Origin: Eubacteriales bacterium
GTDB taxonomy: Bacteria > Bacillota > Clostridia > JAQUNY01
Length of the DNA: 20,911 nucleotides
NCBI GenBank assembly: GCA_028717405.1
Contig: JAQUNY010000012.1
Location: forward strand, 1-20,911
Direction of reading: 5' to 3'
This document shows, piece after piece, positions 13,624-20,911 of the stretch (position 1 is the stretch's first letter; the number at the start of each line of letters is the position of its first letter). The translations under genes and the position numbers were made by a program. The notes beneath the pieces were generated by a model. The model was not told the origin of the DNA and made no database searches. It was given only the letters and a program-made list of their open reading frames with translations.

Positions 13624-14508
13624 TTACTTTGTAAGCTCCGTCGCGACCGGGCTCCCTCTTCCCGCCAGATCAGGTCTGCGGCGCTCGAAATTGGCAAAAG
13701 ATATCTCCATGTCTTCTTCAGCTTCATCCGGTGTCATGCACCCTACGGTAACCATATCACAGGGGCGGATCGTGGACCATGAAAAGTTCAGCCCGATAAA
13801 TGGTGTTACACGACCTGCTGCCATAGGTTTTATAGTCATGACAGGCTTTTTTGCATTCCAGATTATCCTGTTGACCGACTCTACCTCTATTTGCATCAGA
13901 AAACCCATGCAGTTATATATTTGAATATAAGTCTCCACATCGTATCCATTCTTATCACTGTAGACAACCAGTTCCGGCATGTGTGCCGACAATCCCGGTA
14001 TCAGGCCGTTATCCCTTATCATTGCCAGGTAATCCGGAAGGCGGTCAAGAGTTTGTTTATTTTTATTCACCAGCTGTTCTGCCGCTGCATGGTGTATCAG
14101 ACAGAATGTTGAGCCGATTTCCCTGCTCCTTTTTATTGTTGCCTCCGCCTCGCGCCGGGCTTCTGCGTTGTCATCCACCGATATAAAGGGAGTGTCTACC
14201 ATTATAATCTTCTTTCCGGTTGCTTCCTCAGCTCTCTTTATCGACTCCAGCATGTGCTCCATTTGTTCAGCCGCTGCACTGTTTTTCATGCTGCCCGACG
14301 AGAAAGGTCCCATTATGGTGTCGACCCCTTTTGCCAGGAATTTGAGTAGCATGTTATAAATGTTGTCGCCTGTGTCGTTCAGCGAGTGTATGGATTTATT
14401 CGCGGCAGCCGATGTGTGGCTGTACCCGAGTATCCAGTTTGTTCCGATGATCATTCTTGAAACTGATGCGCCCCCTACGGTGGTTCGTGGAAATAGTTTT
14501 TTGTCCAT
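13624..14508 (-). CDS. TIM-barrel protein, aldo/keto-reductase-like, 294 aa
   Basis: The protein opens VGGASVSRMIIGTNWILGYS and closes with PCDMVTVGCMTPDEAEEDME ahead of ISFANFERR, like the last barrel strand and helix of aldo/keto reductases. Between them lie strands and helices consistent with a barrel (KKIIMVDTPFISVDD, STFCLIHHAAAEQLVN, LIPGLSAHMPELV, VMTIKPMAAGRVTPFIGL). The usual AKR catalytic Tyr and Lys are not obvious, so it may be a diverged or non-NADPH member. The ATG at 14508 has AAGGAG 11 bases upstream. It follows lacI by 56 bp on the same strand and is probably co-transcribed with it. A sugar or uronate-related role is inferred from context only. Its 3' neighbour is now the IS. 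Confidence 0.65.
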   Translation of the reverse strand: MDKKLFPRTTVGGASVSRMIIGTNWILGYSHTSAAANKSIHSLNDTGDNIYNMLLKFLAKGVDTIMGPFSSGSMKNSAAAEQMEHMLESIKRAEEATGKKIIMVDTPFISVDDNAEARREAEATIKRSREIGSTFCLIHHAAAEQLVNKNKQTLDRLPDYLAMIRDNGLIPGLSAHMPELVVYSDKNGYDVETYIQIYNCMGFLMQIEVESVNRIIWNAKKPVMTIKPMAAGRVTPFIGLNFSWSTIRPCDMVTVGCMTPDEAEEDMEISFANFERRRPDLAGRGSPVATELTK

Positions 14509-14564
14509 GTTATATATTGCTCCTTTGATAAATTATTTGCACAGCTGCTTTTTCTATAACTGAA

Positions 14565-15542
14565 TTATGTCGTCTCTCTTTCTACCAGGACCGGTTCCAG
14601 GACAACCTGCCTTGTTTCACCGTCTTTATTTACGATCATATCCAGTATAAGCTCACCTGCCTTTTTCCCCATCTCGTATTTCGGCTGGCGGATCGTGGTC
14701 AATGCCGGATTATACATTGCTGCAAGCCTGATGTCGTCATATCCCGCAATTTTAACATCATCAGGTATTTTTATGCCGTTTTCGATCATGGCGCGCATCG
14801 CTCCAAGTGCAATTTCATCGTTCGAAGCAAACACCGCCTGGATTTTCCTGCCTTCCTTAAGGATTCCGGTTATTGCGTTATATCCTCCGTCATATGTAAA
14901 ATCGCACTCGATCACATTGTTCTCGTTAAAGGCGACACACGCTTCAGCTAAAGCATTCCTGTATCCTATCTTCCTTTCGGAAATAGTATTGACCGAAACC
15001 GGTCCCGACAGGAAAATGATGTCGCGGCTATCTTTAAGCAGCAGTTTTGTAGCAAGGTACCCACCCAGTATATTATTCACACTAACAGAACTGAATTCAT
15101 TCCCGAATTTTCTGTCGACCAGCACCACCGGCTTGCTGCCGAATTTGCCCGATATGTCGCGTGTCTTGCCTGTCCCGATAAACACAAGGCCGTCAATGTC
15201 TTTTCCCAATAGCGTATTAAGATATTTCATCTCCCGCGCCTCGTCATTCTCAGTGTTACAGAGAATAACACTATATCCGGATAAATGCACAGTGTCTTCG
15301 ATGCCTTTTATTATATCTGCATAGAAACTGTTTGAGATGTCAGGCAGTATCACGCCTATGGTATATGTCCGTTTTGTCTTGAGCCCGATGGCGATCTGAT
15401 TGGGATAATAGCCAAGCTCCTTAATGGCCGCGTTGATTTTCGTCAGGGTTTCGGGACGAACCGTTTTCTTCCCGTTCAAGACATAGGATACCGTACTGAC
15501 AGACACCTGCGCCATTTCTGCTACATCCCTAAGTGTGACCAC
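14565..15542 (-). CDS. LacI-family transcriptional repressor, 325 aa
   Basis: The N-terminal HTH reads TLRDVAEMAQVSVSTVSYVL, the classic LacI recognition helix, followed by the hinge and the periplasmic-binding-like effector domain: YTIGVILPDISNSFYADIIK, the AVFASNDEIALGAMRAM region, IPDDVKIAGYDDIRLAAMYN and PALTTIRQP. I start it at the GTG at 15542, preceded by AAAGGAG. The longer frame beginning with ATG at 15593 cannot be right, because that ATG touches the -10 box of a consensus promoter and the added codons cover the operator. The protein would bind TCAAACGTTTGA, which also overlaps the start region of the oxidoreductase promoter, so it should repress itself and the glycan locus until a sugar inducer binds. 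Confidence 0.92.
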   Translation of the reverse strand: MVTLRDVAEMAQVSVSTVSYVLNGKKTVRPETLTKINAAIKELGYYPNQIAIGLKTKRTYTIGVILPDISNSFYADIIKGIEDTVHLSGYSVILCNTENDEAREMKYLNTLLGKDIDGLVFIGTGKTRDISGKFGSKPVVLVDRKFGNEFSSVSVNNILGGYLATKLLLKDSRDIIFLSGPVSVNTISERKIGYRNALAEACVAFNENNVIECDFTYDGGYNAITGILKEGRKIQAVFASNDEIALGAMRAMIENGIKIPDDVKIAGYDDIRLAAMYNPALTTIRQPKYEMGKKAGELILDMIVNKDGETRQVVLEPVLVERETT

Positions 15543-15568
15543 CGCGTGAAGGCTCCTTTCATTATTAG

Positions 15569-15613
15569 TCAAACGTTTGATTAAATTATACATCTGCAGC
15601 TGGTTTTTGTCAA
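15569..15613 (-). promoter_or_regulatory. lacI promoter with adjacent LacI operator
   Basis: On the minus strand, TTGACA (15613-15608), 17 bp, TATAAT (15590-15585), 4 bp, then the perfect palindrome TCAAACGTTTGA (15580-15569). All consensus bases match. The operator covers the expected transcription start, which points to autorepression. The GTG start follows 26 bp after the operator. Confidence 0.88.
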
Positions 15614-15773
15614 TCGAAATTGCTTAACGCTGAAATTAACTTTACGATAGGCTAGTTGACAAGTTAACTGCAACCGCAGGAACTATATGCAGTTTTATTT
15701 AATCTGGCTAAGTATTGGATTGCGTTTATTATTACAAGTGCTGATCTACAACATAGGTGCTAGATATAATCTT

Positions 15774-15785
15774 CCCCCATGGGGG
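15774..15785. other. CCCCCATGGGGG palindrome
   Basis: A perfect 12-bp palindrome lies about 100 bp upstream of the IS30 transposase remnant. It could mark an old IS border or an attachment site. No second copy is present in the window. Confidence 0.3.
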
Positions 15786-15888
15786 AGCCGTTGCGTTTAG
15801 TATGGCCTAATCTCCGGTTCCCATGCAAAATATATATGACATCATTGCCGACTGTGTCTTGCGCAAAGATGGAATAAAGGAGAATATC

Positions 15889-15995
15889 ATGGCCAAAAAC
15901 AAACACCTCACTGATGCAGAACGTCTGCAAATCGAACAGGGTCTGAAATATGGAACATCCATAAGGAAAATAGCCCTGAAACTCAGCAAGAGCAG
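15889..15995 (+). pseudogene. IS30-family transposase, N-terminal fragment
   Basis: AAAGGAG precedes an ATG at 15889. The first 35 codons read MAKNKHLTDAERLQIEQGLK, then YGTSIRKIALKLSKSS, the HTH start of IS30 transposases. After the KSS the frame continues with unrelated residues (HCSLRKSVHRVL), and from about 15995 the DNA is better read on the other strand. Full IS30 transposases are about 330-350 residues, so about 90 percent is deleted. It is a relic, not a working element. Confidence 0.8.
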
Positions 15996-16065
15996 CCATT
16001 GTTCCCTCCGCAAGTCCGTGCACCGGGTGCTCAGTTTTAATTCCGCCATGTGCTGCGATTCTCAT
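15993..16065 (-). pseudogene. Stub of a gene following the oxidoreductase, function uncertain
   Basis: On the minus strand an ATG at 16065 opens MRIAAHGGIKTEHPVHGLAE, then GTMAAL, before running into the IS30 remnant. It starts about 40 bp after the oxidoreductase stop, so it was probably the next gene of that transcript. The A-H-x-G then E-H-P pattern faintly recalls the start of glycerophosphodiester phosphodiesterase-like barrels, but 25 residues are too few to assign. It was evidently truncated by the IS30 insertion or its later deletion. Confidence 0.4.
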
Positions 16066-16105
16066 TAATAAAATATTTCTTCATCTGATTATAGCACATG
16101 GCATT

Positions 16106-17137
16106 TTATAATCTCACAACGCTCCTCCTTGCTGCCGATTCACAACATGCGAGGATCACCCTGACCGATTCACGCCCGTCATATCCTGACACCTCAGGCT
16201 TTGTACCTTTTTCTATGCTGCCTATGAATGAATCGATTACTCCCGAATTTGTCTGTCTGTCATTTGTCTGAATATTTTCACTGTCGAAATAAGAACAATT
16301 GCCTTCTTTTGTTCTGACACATATCTGATGATCATTGTCACAGAATAATTCAATAGTCCCGCCTGTACAATAAATAACTGTGCTGTTTTCCTCTTCCCCA
16401 TAATTGGTCCAGCTGGCTGTCATTGTCCCCATTATGCCTCTGACTGATTTCAATATGCAAAACGCATTATCTTCTACCTGAATTGCTGTTCCATCAGAAT
16501 ACTTTTTATCCAATGTAGAAATGGAAGCATTTATTTCCACAAAATCATCATTTATCAACCATCTTAACAGATCAACTTTATGTATGCCCAGGTCGGCCGT
16601 TACGCCCATGCCCGCTATCTCTTTTTTGAAAAACCAGGTACCTCTGCTTTTATCAATAGCCCAGGTCTCCGGCCCCTTATGACTGAATACTGTTCTGAAA
16701 CTTATCACATTCCCGATTATTTCTGAATCAATGATCTCTTTTGCCTTAATATGTGCAGGTACAAACCTCTGGTTATGCCCGATCATAAGAATACGGTCTG
16801 CGGCAACCGATGCTTCTATCATTGCGTCACAATCTTCTAACGTCGTTGCCATGGGTTTTTCACACAACACATGTTTTCCCGCTCTTAAGGATGCAATTGC
16901 ATATAGCGAATGTACGGAATTTGCTGCAGAGATACTCACTGCATCTACCAGGCTGTCATTCAGGATATCTTCCACATTGTTATAAACTCTGCCCCCAAAT
17001 GAGTTTGACATCTCTGCAGCACGCTTTCTGTCAACATCAAAAAATCCTGCAATGACAGCGTTCTCATTATTTTTATACTCGGGTGCATGTCTGAGCCTCG
17101 CGATTGAGCCGCATCCTACAATGGCAGCTCTTACCAT
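16106..17137 (-). CDS. Gfo/Idh/MocA-family NAD(P)-dependent oxidoreductase, 343 aa
   Basis: The N-terminal Rossmann fold has the nucleotide loop G8-C-G-S-I-A13 and the family signature HVLCEKPMA, with E93-K94-P95. The C-terminal alpha/beta domain carries DLGIHKVDLLRWL (about 182-194), in which the His and Asp are the conserved substrate-site residues. Length is normal. Members oxidise or reduce sugars, inositols or sugar derivatives with NAD(P); the exact substrate is not readable. The ATG at 17137 has GAGGTG upstream. It is the first gene after a consensus promoter with an overlapping LacI operator and lies in the glycan locus, so it probably handles a released monosaccharide. Confidence 0.9.
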   Translation of the reverse strand: MVRAAIVGCGSIARLRHAPEYKNNENAVIAGFFDVDRKRAAEMSNSFGGRVYNNVEDILNDSLVDAVSISAANSVHSLYAIASLRAGKHVLCEKPMATTLEDCDAMIEASVAADRILMIGHNQRFVPAHIKAKEIIDSEIIGNVISFRTVFSHKGPETWAIDKSRGTWFFKKEIAGMGVTADLGIHKVDLLRWLINDDFVEINASISTLDKKYSDGTAIQVEDNAFCILKSVRGIMGTMTASWTNYGEEENSTVIYCTGGTIELFCDNDHQICVRTKEGNCSYFDSENIQTNDRQTNSGVIDSFIGSIEKGTKPEVSGYDGRESVRVILACCESAARRSVVRL

Positions 17138-17216
17138 TTATTTTTCACCTCTCTCTGCTTACTCTCTGCCTTACAACTCTTGCTTAAGAAGGCAGGTCTT
17201 TTATTATTGACTTAAG

Positions 17217-17228
17217 TTAAACGTTTGA
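17217..17228. promoter_or_regulatory. Second LacI-type operator
   Basis: TTAAACGTTTGA differs by one base from the perfect palindrome TCAAACGTTTGA. It lies about 141 bp centre to centre downstream of the first site, inside the leader of the oxidoreductase transcript. Two sites at this distance could support a DNA loop or roadblock. Confidence 0.7.
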
Positions 17229-17357
17229 TTATTAGCTATAAAAACAGGACGGCTCGTTTTTATCTAAAAAGCATTAAACACTGAAACTACGGATATCTGC
17301 GCACTCCCCACGACATTTCTAAATGTGTTCAACTGTTCAAGTTTTATATGGTATTGG

Positions 17358-17403
17358 TCAAACGTTTGATTTAATTATATTCCCTCATACTATTAAGTGT
17401 CAA
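17358..17403 (-). promoter_or_regulatory. Oxidoreductase promoter with adjacent LacI operator
   Basis: On the minus strand, TTGACA (17403-17398), 18 bp, TATAAT (17379-17374), 4 bp, then TCAAACGTTTGA (17369-17358). This is the same layout as at lacI. The operator sits over the start point, so LacI binding should block initiation. Confidence 0.88.
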
Positions 17404-17513
17404 TAAAAAGTTGCTTTTTATGAAGAGTTGCTTCTTTATACCTCAACACCTGCAGTTACCATATTTATACATTTTTCAACACGCCTCAACACAAAACAGC
17501 GGTCTGAAATGTA

Positions 17514-19892
17514 TCAATCACTTACAAATATAACTGTTGCGTTTTTGTCACCGAAGATATCCCGGATGGTATCTTTTGCGGTGTCAGGGTTAAACGGATA
17601 GGTCTGATACTTACCGGATGACGTGTTTGCTGCATATCGTCCGAGATCTTTACCGATATACTGGATGTAGATGTTGCCGTCATATTCCGGCAGGATGCTG
17701 TCAATGGAAGAGAGCGACACGGCAAGCATGTCGATACCAAACGCAAAGGTATTGTTACGGATAATGAAATTGCCGCTGCAGGGATTTTCGTGATTCATAC
17801 TCATTATATGAGCGGCACAATTGCGGTTCGGTCTCTGTTCACAGACACCGTACCCGGAGTACCACATATAGTTGCCAGCAATTAAAAAGTTCTCCATACG
17901 GGTGGCATCAAAGTTTTTATCATTTTTAGCAATAGTAATCCAGTATTCAACTCCCCATTGGCAGTATTCAATGACATTACGACAGTATTCGATGTTCAGC
18001 ATTTCTGTAGCCTCGGTTTTATTGTTTGCATTTCGCTGCGGGGAAATGGCTGCATCATATATTTGATAAAAATAGCAGTCAAATACACGAAAACCGTCAC
18101 AAGAACCATATATCTCAACACCATTGCCGTAACGCACCGGATAAAGATATCCTCCCCCATCCCTATATAGGAAAATCGATCCGCCAAGCCATGAGAACTC
18201 GCAGTTCTGTACTGTAAGATCGGCGGCATATGAAACTCCTGTGCTTATGCCGTAGCAGCCATAACGGAAGCATAAATTATCAAACACATTGTTATTTCTG
18301 CATCTGACCGTCCCTTTTTGCAAATCCACATTGAACTCTATCCTGTCGAACCGTTCGGATGGATTACCTTCCGATGAATAAAGGTAAATCCACCCAGCCC
18401 CGTCTCCGGCCTTGAAGACAGGCCCTCCGAAGTCATGGAAGAAATACATGTCCTCCGGCAGGTCGGCATAGGATGCGAAGGATATTTTTGAGGCGTAATC
18501 ATATGCAGGTTTTCCGTCTATATATGCCGGGCAGATTTTTGTGGTATAGTATTCACCATCGTTCATTACAATCAGTCCAACTTCATTGCCTACTGGTAAA
18601 CTGAATTTGTAGATGTTCGGTATGTCTGTCGGAATCCATTCACCGGTTTCGGCAGCATTGTAGGGAGATGTTGTTATAACCGGTTTATCCCCATTGCCGT
18701 AGGCGGAATATGAAACGCCGTTCTGAGCATTAAAACATCCCCTGAATGTATCGCCACGCTGAAAGCAGACAACATCTCCTTCTTTTAAGATGAATGTGTT
18801 CACTTTGTCAAGGGACTCCCATGCTGTATCTGGCGACAGGCCATTGTTGTTGTCGTTTCCACTGGCTGATACATAGTATGCCGTTCCATTCCCTGCAGGT
18901 GCAACTGATGATCCTGATGTCAGTATATTTTTAATTTTCGCATCTGTTTCAATTCTGTAAGCTTCCAATACTTCTTCTTCCTTCATAATGGTTAAATCAA
19001 ACTCTCCGCTGAGCGACAGGTTTTTCAGTTCCCGCCTGCCTGTATATTGACTTTTCCCATATTTACCTTTTTCTGCATTCTCATCGTAACCTAACGCCTT
19101 TGAGATAAACAGAGATACCGCATCCGAAACAGGCAGTACATCAAGTTGTGTCCCGATAATGATCCCGCTGTCTGTACTCAATACCGCATATTCTGAAAGT
19201 CCAATTCTTTCCAACTCCTTAGTATCAGAAGCATGGCCGACAAGGATCACAGGGCTGTACTCCGATGCCTTCGCCGCAGGTATTATCTCCAAATCAGCCC
19301 CGATCAACTCCAGCACCGCATTCCTGATCCTAAAAGCTTCATTATCACAACCAATACCCATGGCAATTCTATATTGCCCGATATCTATACCATCGATCGT
19401 CAAAGATTTCAGCGGGTATTTATGAGTATAAAGATGATCGGCATTTCCTTCAATTCTGTCCTCTTTTAAATAATTCTCGATAAATGAGTATATTCCTTTA
19501 ATAGTTCCATATTGGCTGCCTCCGACAATGATGATCTTTTTGCCGGTAATACGGATAACATAATCGAGTTCTGAGAGTCCCCTGGCAGCCTCAATACTCT
19601 CGGCACGATTAGTTTCCCCAATCAGGATCTCATATGCGTCTGCATCTGCTTCCTGTACTGAAGGAATAGAATCTGTAAAATATGGAAAGGGAAGGACACC
19701 GGTTTTATCCTTTATGGCATCTCGAAGCAACAGGAAAGCGCTATAAACATCCTTTTCGCCAGTATAGTTGAGAACCATGACATATTTGACAAGGTTCTCA
19801 ACAGAAACCATTGTTTTACCGCAAGACACGAACATGGTAACAAAAGTGAAAACAAATAATATTAAAGGTAATAAAAACTTCTTGATGTTCAC
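17514..19892 (-). CDS. Lipoprotein with alpha-glucuronidase-like N-terminal modules and a right-handed beta-helix, 792 aa
   Basis: The signal ends in a lipobox with Cys24 (MFVSCGK), so the protein is anchored to the outer face of the membrane. Residues about 33-155 resemble the N-terminal domain of GH67-type alpha-glucuronidases (YEILIGETNRAESIEAARGL, IIIVGGSQYGTIKGIYSFIE), and about 170-275 look like a second, diverged copy (SPVILVGHASDTKELERIGL, SGIIIGTQLD). From about 340 the text YYVSASGNDNNNGLSPDTAW opens a pectate-lyase-type beta-helix, with repeated rungs such as NNVFDNLCFRYGCYGIS and FRVFDCYFYQIYDAAIS. Action on a pectin-like or uronic-acid glycan is likely. The start is a GTG overlapping the upstream stop (GTGA), with AGGAG 6 bases before, so translation is coupled to the upstream gene. 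Confidence 0.8.
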   Translation of the reverse strand: MNIKKFLLPLILFVFTFVTMFVSCGKTMVSVENLVKYVMVLNYTGEKDVYSAFLLLRDAIKDKTGVLPFPYFTDSIPSVQEADADAYEILIGETNRAESIEAARGLSELDYVIRITGKKIIIVGGSQYGTIKGIYSFIENYLKEDRIEGNADHLYTHKYPLKSLTIDGIDIGQYRIAMGIGCDNEAFRIRNAVLELIGADLEIIPAAKASEYSPVILVGHASDTKELERIGLSEYAVLSTDSGIIIGTQLDVLPVSDAVSLFISKALGYDENAEKGKYGKSQYTGRRELKNLSLSGEFDLTIMKEEEVLEAYRIETDAKIKNILTSGSSVAPAGNGTAYYVSASGNDNNNGLSPDTAWESLDKVNTFILKEGDVVCFQRGDTFRGCFNAQNGVSYSAYGNGDKPVITTSPYNAAETGEWIPTDIPNIYKFSLPVGNEVGLIVMNDGEYYTTKICPAYIDGKPAYDYASKISFASYADLPEDMYFFHDFGGPVFKAGDGAGWIYLYSSEGNPSERFDRIEFNVDLQKGTVRCRNNNVFDNLCFRYGCYGISTGVSYAADLTVQNCEFSWLGGSIFLYRDGGGYLYPVRYGNGVEIYGSCDGFRVFDCYFYQIYDAAISPQRNANNKTEATEMLNIEYCRNVIEYCQWGVEYWITIAKNDKNFDATRMENFLIAGNYMWYSGYGVCEQRPNRNCAAHIMSMNHENPCSGNFIIRNNTFAFGIDMLAVSLSSIDSILPEYDGNIYIQYIGKDLGRYAANTSSGKYQTYPFNPDTAKDTIRDIFGDKNATVIFVSD

Positions 19893-20911
19893 ATCATGCT
19901 CCTGTCTGCAAGGTATAGTTTTGTGGCGCCTTTATCAATTTTTACATTAAGTGATCCATTTTTGCTTTCATAAGTGCCGCCGTCAAATAATTCTTCAAAT
20001 TTTATACCTGAAGGCACATTAAATGTAATCGTACCTCCCGGCGCATTGTGTATGCCAATCAACCGGTTATTGACATAAACCGGTTCTATTCCCTCATAAT
20101 ATATAGTGACTCCGGCTTTTCTGGCTATTTCTCTTAACACCCCGATTGGAAGATTGCCGGCAGCGCTGTAGTATGATGTGAATTCTTCAAACTGCCTGAA
20201 GCCCAAAGCTGTCTTCCTGCTTTTTCTGTATTTCCCTATGGCAACGGCATCTTTGTCATCTATGTAAAATATAGGGGAGACCGGATGCTCAACCCCTCTG
20301 AATATCTGCACGCCTGTCGCCTTGTTGGTAAAACCGTAGTCCAGGCCTTTTGAATCATAAAACCGCGGATCGTCAGGAAGTATCACGATCTCATTTTCAT
20401 ATTCCGGCAGATATTTTATGTCAAGCCCTGTAATGTCGCTTACTCTCTTCTCTGAAAATCCTTCTTCGGTTATATACCCGGGAGCGTAAATCCAGAGTAT
20501 GCTCCTGCCGTCTTTTTTTATATTTTCATTGATATATTGTCTTTTAGCCTCAGTAATGACAAAGGAATTCAGAAAGACAATCAGCCTGTATTGATCAATA
20601 TTAAGAGAAGGCGAGTCAATGTCGCTGAAAAGGAAGATGTCATGCGGAGCGCCGATAAGTTTGAGATCCTCATATACATTTTTAACGCAATCAAGTCCGG
20701 CGGTTGATTCCTCGGATACATAATAAAGGGATTCCGTGTCCGCGAACACCGCTATCCGGCTTGCGGACGCCATTTTGATCTTCCTGTACCCTTCTTTAAT
20801 AGTAATCATCTTTTTGATTTCACTCATAAGTATATCGTCGGAAAAATATCCGCCCATGAAATCAAACCACCACTGTGCAGTCAGTTTAACTGAGGCAAGT
20901 GCAAATTCGCG
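19889..20911 (-). CDS. GH42-like beta-galactosidase-type glycoside hydrolase, C-terminal part (cut by window edge)
   Basis: The frame is open to base 20911, so the 5' part lies outside. The visible end begins REFALASVKLTAQWWFDFMG followed by GYFSDD, the segment near the end of a GH42-like barrel (compare QWWFDMxGGWxDDP). An alpha/beta trimerisation-type domain follows (SRIAVFADTESLYYVSEES, YRLIVFLNSFVITEAKRQYI, the LWIYAPGYI region), and then a C-terminal beta-sandwich (NAPGGTITFNVPSGIKFEEL). The internal ATG at 20857 is not the start. The gene overlaps the next by 4 bp. It probably removes terminal galactose or a similar sugar. The catalytic acids are outside the window. Confidence 0.78.
   Translation of the reverse strand, partial: REFALASVKLTAQWWFDFMGGYFSDDILMSEIKKMITIKEGYRKIKMASASRIAVFADTESLYYVSEESTAGLDCVKNVYEDLKLIGAPHDIFLFSDIDSPSLNIDQYRLIVFLNSFVITEAKRQYINENIKKDGRSILWIYAPGYITEEGFSEKRVSDITGLDIKYLPEYENEIVILPDDPRFYDSKGLDYGFTNKATGVQIFRGVEHPVSPIFYIDDKDAVAIGKYRKSRKTALGFRQFEEFTSYYSAAGNLPIGVLREIARKAGVTIYYEGIEPVYVNNRLIGIHNAPGGTITFNVPSGIKFEELFDGGTYESKNGSLNVKIDKGATKLYLADRSMM

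Larger units (their letters stand above)
17138..17513. other. Regulatory intergenic region, 376 bp
   Basis: The region contains the promoter and operator at 17358-17403 and a second operator at 17217-17228. The transcript would have an untranslated leader of about 215 nt. I saw no terminator for the upstream lipoprotein gene, so read-through into the oxidoreductase is possible. Confidence 0.6.

Noticed and set aside
15661..15702. Possible plus-strand promoter for the IS30 remnant (TTGACA near 15655)
   Set aside because: The nearest TATATG box is about 22 bp away, beyond normal spacing.

Overview
The window looks like chromosomal DNA from a low-GC Gram-positive anaerobe, most likely a clostridium (Bacillota, Clostridia). 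The basis is AT-rich coding sequence, strong AGGAGG-type ribosome binding sites, TTG and GTG starts, consensus TTGACA/TATAAT promoters, a LacI-controlled glycan-use locus and IS elements of clostridial type. No tRNA, rRNA or CRISPR was seen.

The left part (1 to about 11,340) is a loose accessory region. It opens with the end of an IS21-family element (1-518, istA on the minus strand) inserted into a gene whose C-terminal part survives (519-1350). Then come small anchored or membrane proteins (1629-2027, 2444-2827), a two-gene unit of a matrixin-like secreted metalloprotease and an anchored partner (4447 down to 3075), an XRE regulator (4982-5803), two convergent GNAT acetyltransferases (6452-7258 and 7450-8193) and a sialidase-like beta-propeller protein with an N-terminal FN3-like domain (8697-10106). 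The protease gene has a single in-frame TAA between its signal peptide and its catalytic domain. The intergenic spaces hold at least seven copies of a roughly 100-170 bp dispersed repeat, mostly in pairs, and four copies of a second, short repeat.

The middle (11,346-13,587) is an insertion sequence with an ISNCY/IS1202-like DDE transposase. It has imperfect inverted ends, each with two TGTCAC boxes, and a 14-bp direct repeat at its borders. About 800 bp lie between the transposase and the right end. This tail holds a candidate structured RNA with a GGAA tetraloop, a 77-codon ORF between two identical 46-bp direct repeats, and a long hairpin. It is the part of the window least explained by known features.

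The right part (13,624-20,911) is a minus-strand glycan-degradation locus. In transcription order it holds a GH42-like beta-galactosidase C-terminus running in from outside the window, a lipoprotein with alpha-glucuronidase-like N-terminal modules and a beta-helix, a Gfo/Idh/MocA oxidoreductase, a LacI repressor, and an aldo/keto-reductase-like TIM-barrel protein. A nitronate monooxygenase remnant lies beyond the IS. Two promoters in this locus share one design, TTGACA, 17 or 18 bp, TATAAT, 4 bp, then TCAAACGTTTGA. One drives the oxidoreductase and the other drives lacI itself, which indicates local control with autoregulation. An IS30 remnant and a gene stub between the oxidoreductase and lacI, and the IS and truncated gene downstream, show decay around this locus.
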